NCBI GenBank assembly: GCA_044508215.1
Contig: JBIQID010000143.1
Span: 1 to 7,147, forward strand
Direction: 5' to 3'
Length of the DNA stretch: 7,147 nucleotides
Origin: JAEZFI01 sp044508215
GTDB lineage: Bacteria > Actinomycetota > Acidimicrobiia > Acidimicrobiales > Microtrichaceae
Shown: in pieces, positions 6,398-7,147 of the stretch
Layout: each line of letters begins with the position of its first letter
Numbering within the stretch: the stretch's first letter is position 1
Made by a program: the position numbers and the translations under genes
The notes under the pieces: generated by a model
What the model was told of the DNA's origin: nothing
Database searches by the model: none
Seen by the model: only the letters and a program-made list of their open reading frames with translations

Positions 6398-7147
6398 TGC
6401 AGCCGCACCCGATCGTCGTGGACGGTGTGTCCAAGCAGTTCAGCCTCCAGCGTGACCGCGCTCGGTCGGTGAAGGAGCTGTTCACCCGTCGAGGCCGCGA
6501 CCGCTCGGCCACGCACTTCTGGGCGCTCCGCGACGTGTCGCTCGAGATCCCCGACGGGTCGATGTACGCCCTCGTGGGGCACAACGGCTCCGGCAAGTCC
6601 ACGCTGCTCCGCTGCATCGCCGGCATCTACCGGCCCGACGAGGGCGAGGTCCGCGTGTCGGGCCGCATCTCCACGCTCCTCGAGCTGGGGGCCGGCTTCC
6701 ACCCCGACCTCTCCGGCCGGGAGAACGTGTACCTCAACGCCACGATCCTCGGGATGACGAAGAAGGAGATCGACCGGGCCTTCGACGACATCGTCTCCTT
6801 CGCCGGCGTGGAGCAGTTCATCGACTCGCCGGTGAAGGTGTACTCGAGCGGCATGTACGTGCGGCTGGGCTTCTCGGTCGCCGTGCACGTTCACCCCGAG
6901 ATCCTGATCATCGACGAGGTGATCGCGGTGGGCGACGAGCAGTTCCAGCGGCGCTGCTTCGAGCACCTCTACTCGCTCCGCAAGCAGGGCGTGACGATCG
7001 TGGTGGTGACCCACGGCATGGGCACCGTCGAGACGATGTGCGACGGCGCTGCCTGGCTGGACCACGGCGAGCTGCAGATGGTGGGCACCGGCCCCGAGGT
7101 CGCCGCCGCCTACCTCCAGCGGGTGAACCAGAACGAGATGGAGGAGA
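6397..7147 (+). CDS. wzt: ABC transporter ATP-binding protein for polysaccharide export (Wzt), 3' end outside window
   Basis: The frame is open through the right edge, so 250 residues are visible and the stop is missing. It is the ATPase that powers Wzm. The nucleotide-binding domain is complete: an aromatic/basic N-terminal stretch, Walker A GHNGSGKST (61-69), a LLELGAGFHPDLSGREN segment (94-110) in place of a classic Q-loop, signature YSSGMYVRLGFS (149-160), Walker B ILIID (169-173) with catalytic E174, D-loop region VIAVGD (175-180) and H-loop H206 in VVTHGM. The SSGM signature and the glutamate in the Q-loop position are normal for the Wzt/TagH/RfbB branch, which separates it from generic ABC importers. 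Family members either stop near here or continue into a C-terminal carbohydrate-binding domain that recognises the finished chain; the window cannot tell which. The minus-strand frames across this gene are shadows. Confidence 0.93.
   Translation, partial: MQPHPIVVDGVSKQFSLQRDRARSVKELFTRRGRDRSATHFWALRDVSLEIPDGSMYALVGHNGSGKSTLLRCIAGIYRPDEGEVRVSGRISTLLELGAGFHPDLSGRENVYLNATILGMTKKEIDRAFDDIVSFAGVEQFIDSPVKVYSSGMYVRLGFSVAVHVHPEILIIDEVIAVGDEQFQRRCFEHLYSLRKQGVTIVVVTHGMGTVETMCDGAAWLDHGELQMVGTGPEVAAAYLQRVNQNEMEE

Noticed and set aside
6379..7065. Minus-strand frame of 228 codons opposite wzt
   Set aside because: The plus strand carries every ABC ATPase motif in order; the antisense peptide is His/Val/Arg-rich and without a recognisable pattern.

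Overview
The window is very GC-rich DNA with strong G/C bias at third codon positions, GTG starts used alongside ATG, start/stop overlaps between genes, and TANNNT-like -10 elements. This suggests a high-GC actinobacterium. An acidimicrobial lineage (Ilumatobacter/Iamia-like) is a guess from style and cannot be proved from the window. The DNA is a piece of a surface-polysaccharide (O-antigen-like or cell-wall glycan) assembly and export locus, and it is almost wholly coding.

Layout: (1) positions 2-1234, +, the C-terminal part of a polytopic membrane protein of GT-C-like appearance, cut by the left edge. (2) 1231-2835, +, a 534-residue protein with two GT2 glycosyltransferase domains, coupled to gene 1 by a GTGA overlap. 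(3) 2822-3124, -, a 100-residue coiled-coil protein of unknown function, converging on gene 2 with a 14-nt overlap; a perfect 8-bp hairpin sits right after the stop of gene 2. (4) 3214-5520, +, a 768-residue protein with a GT4 (GT-B) C-terminal domain and an N-terminal part that looks like a worn-down glycosyltransferase domain; it is probably leaderless and is divided from gene 3 by a compact divergent promoter region. (5) 5594-6397, +, the ABC permease Wzm, with its own likely extended -10 promoter. (6) 6397 to the right edge, +, the ABC ATPase Wzt, overlapping wzm by one base and cut by the window end.

Working model: the GT2-GT2 and GT4 enzymes build a glycan on a lipid carrier at the inner face of the membrane. 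Wzm/Wzt flips or exports it using ATP, and the membrane protein of gene 1 may act on the outer side, as GT-C enzymes do. No initiating sugar-phosphate transferase, nucleotide-sugar synthesis gene, polymerase of Wzy type or ligase lies in the window. No RNA gene, mobile element, CRISPR array or sizeable repeat was seen. No gap between genes exceeds about 90 bases.

Most of this is a recognisable export locus. The least explained parts are the antisense coiled-coil gene, the tight divergent promoter region, and the N-terminal half of the GT4 protein.
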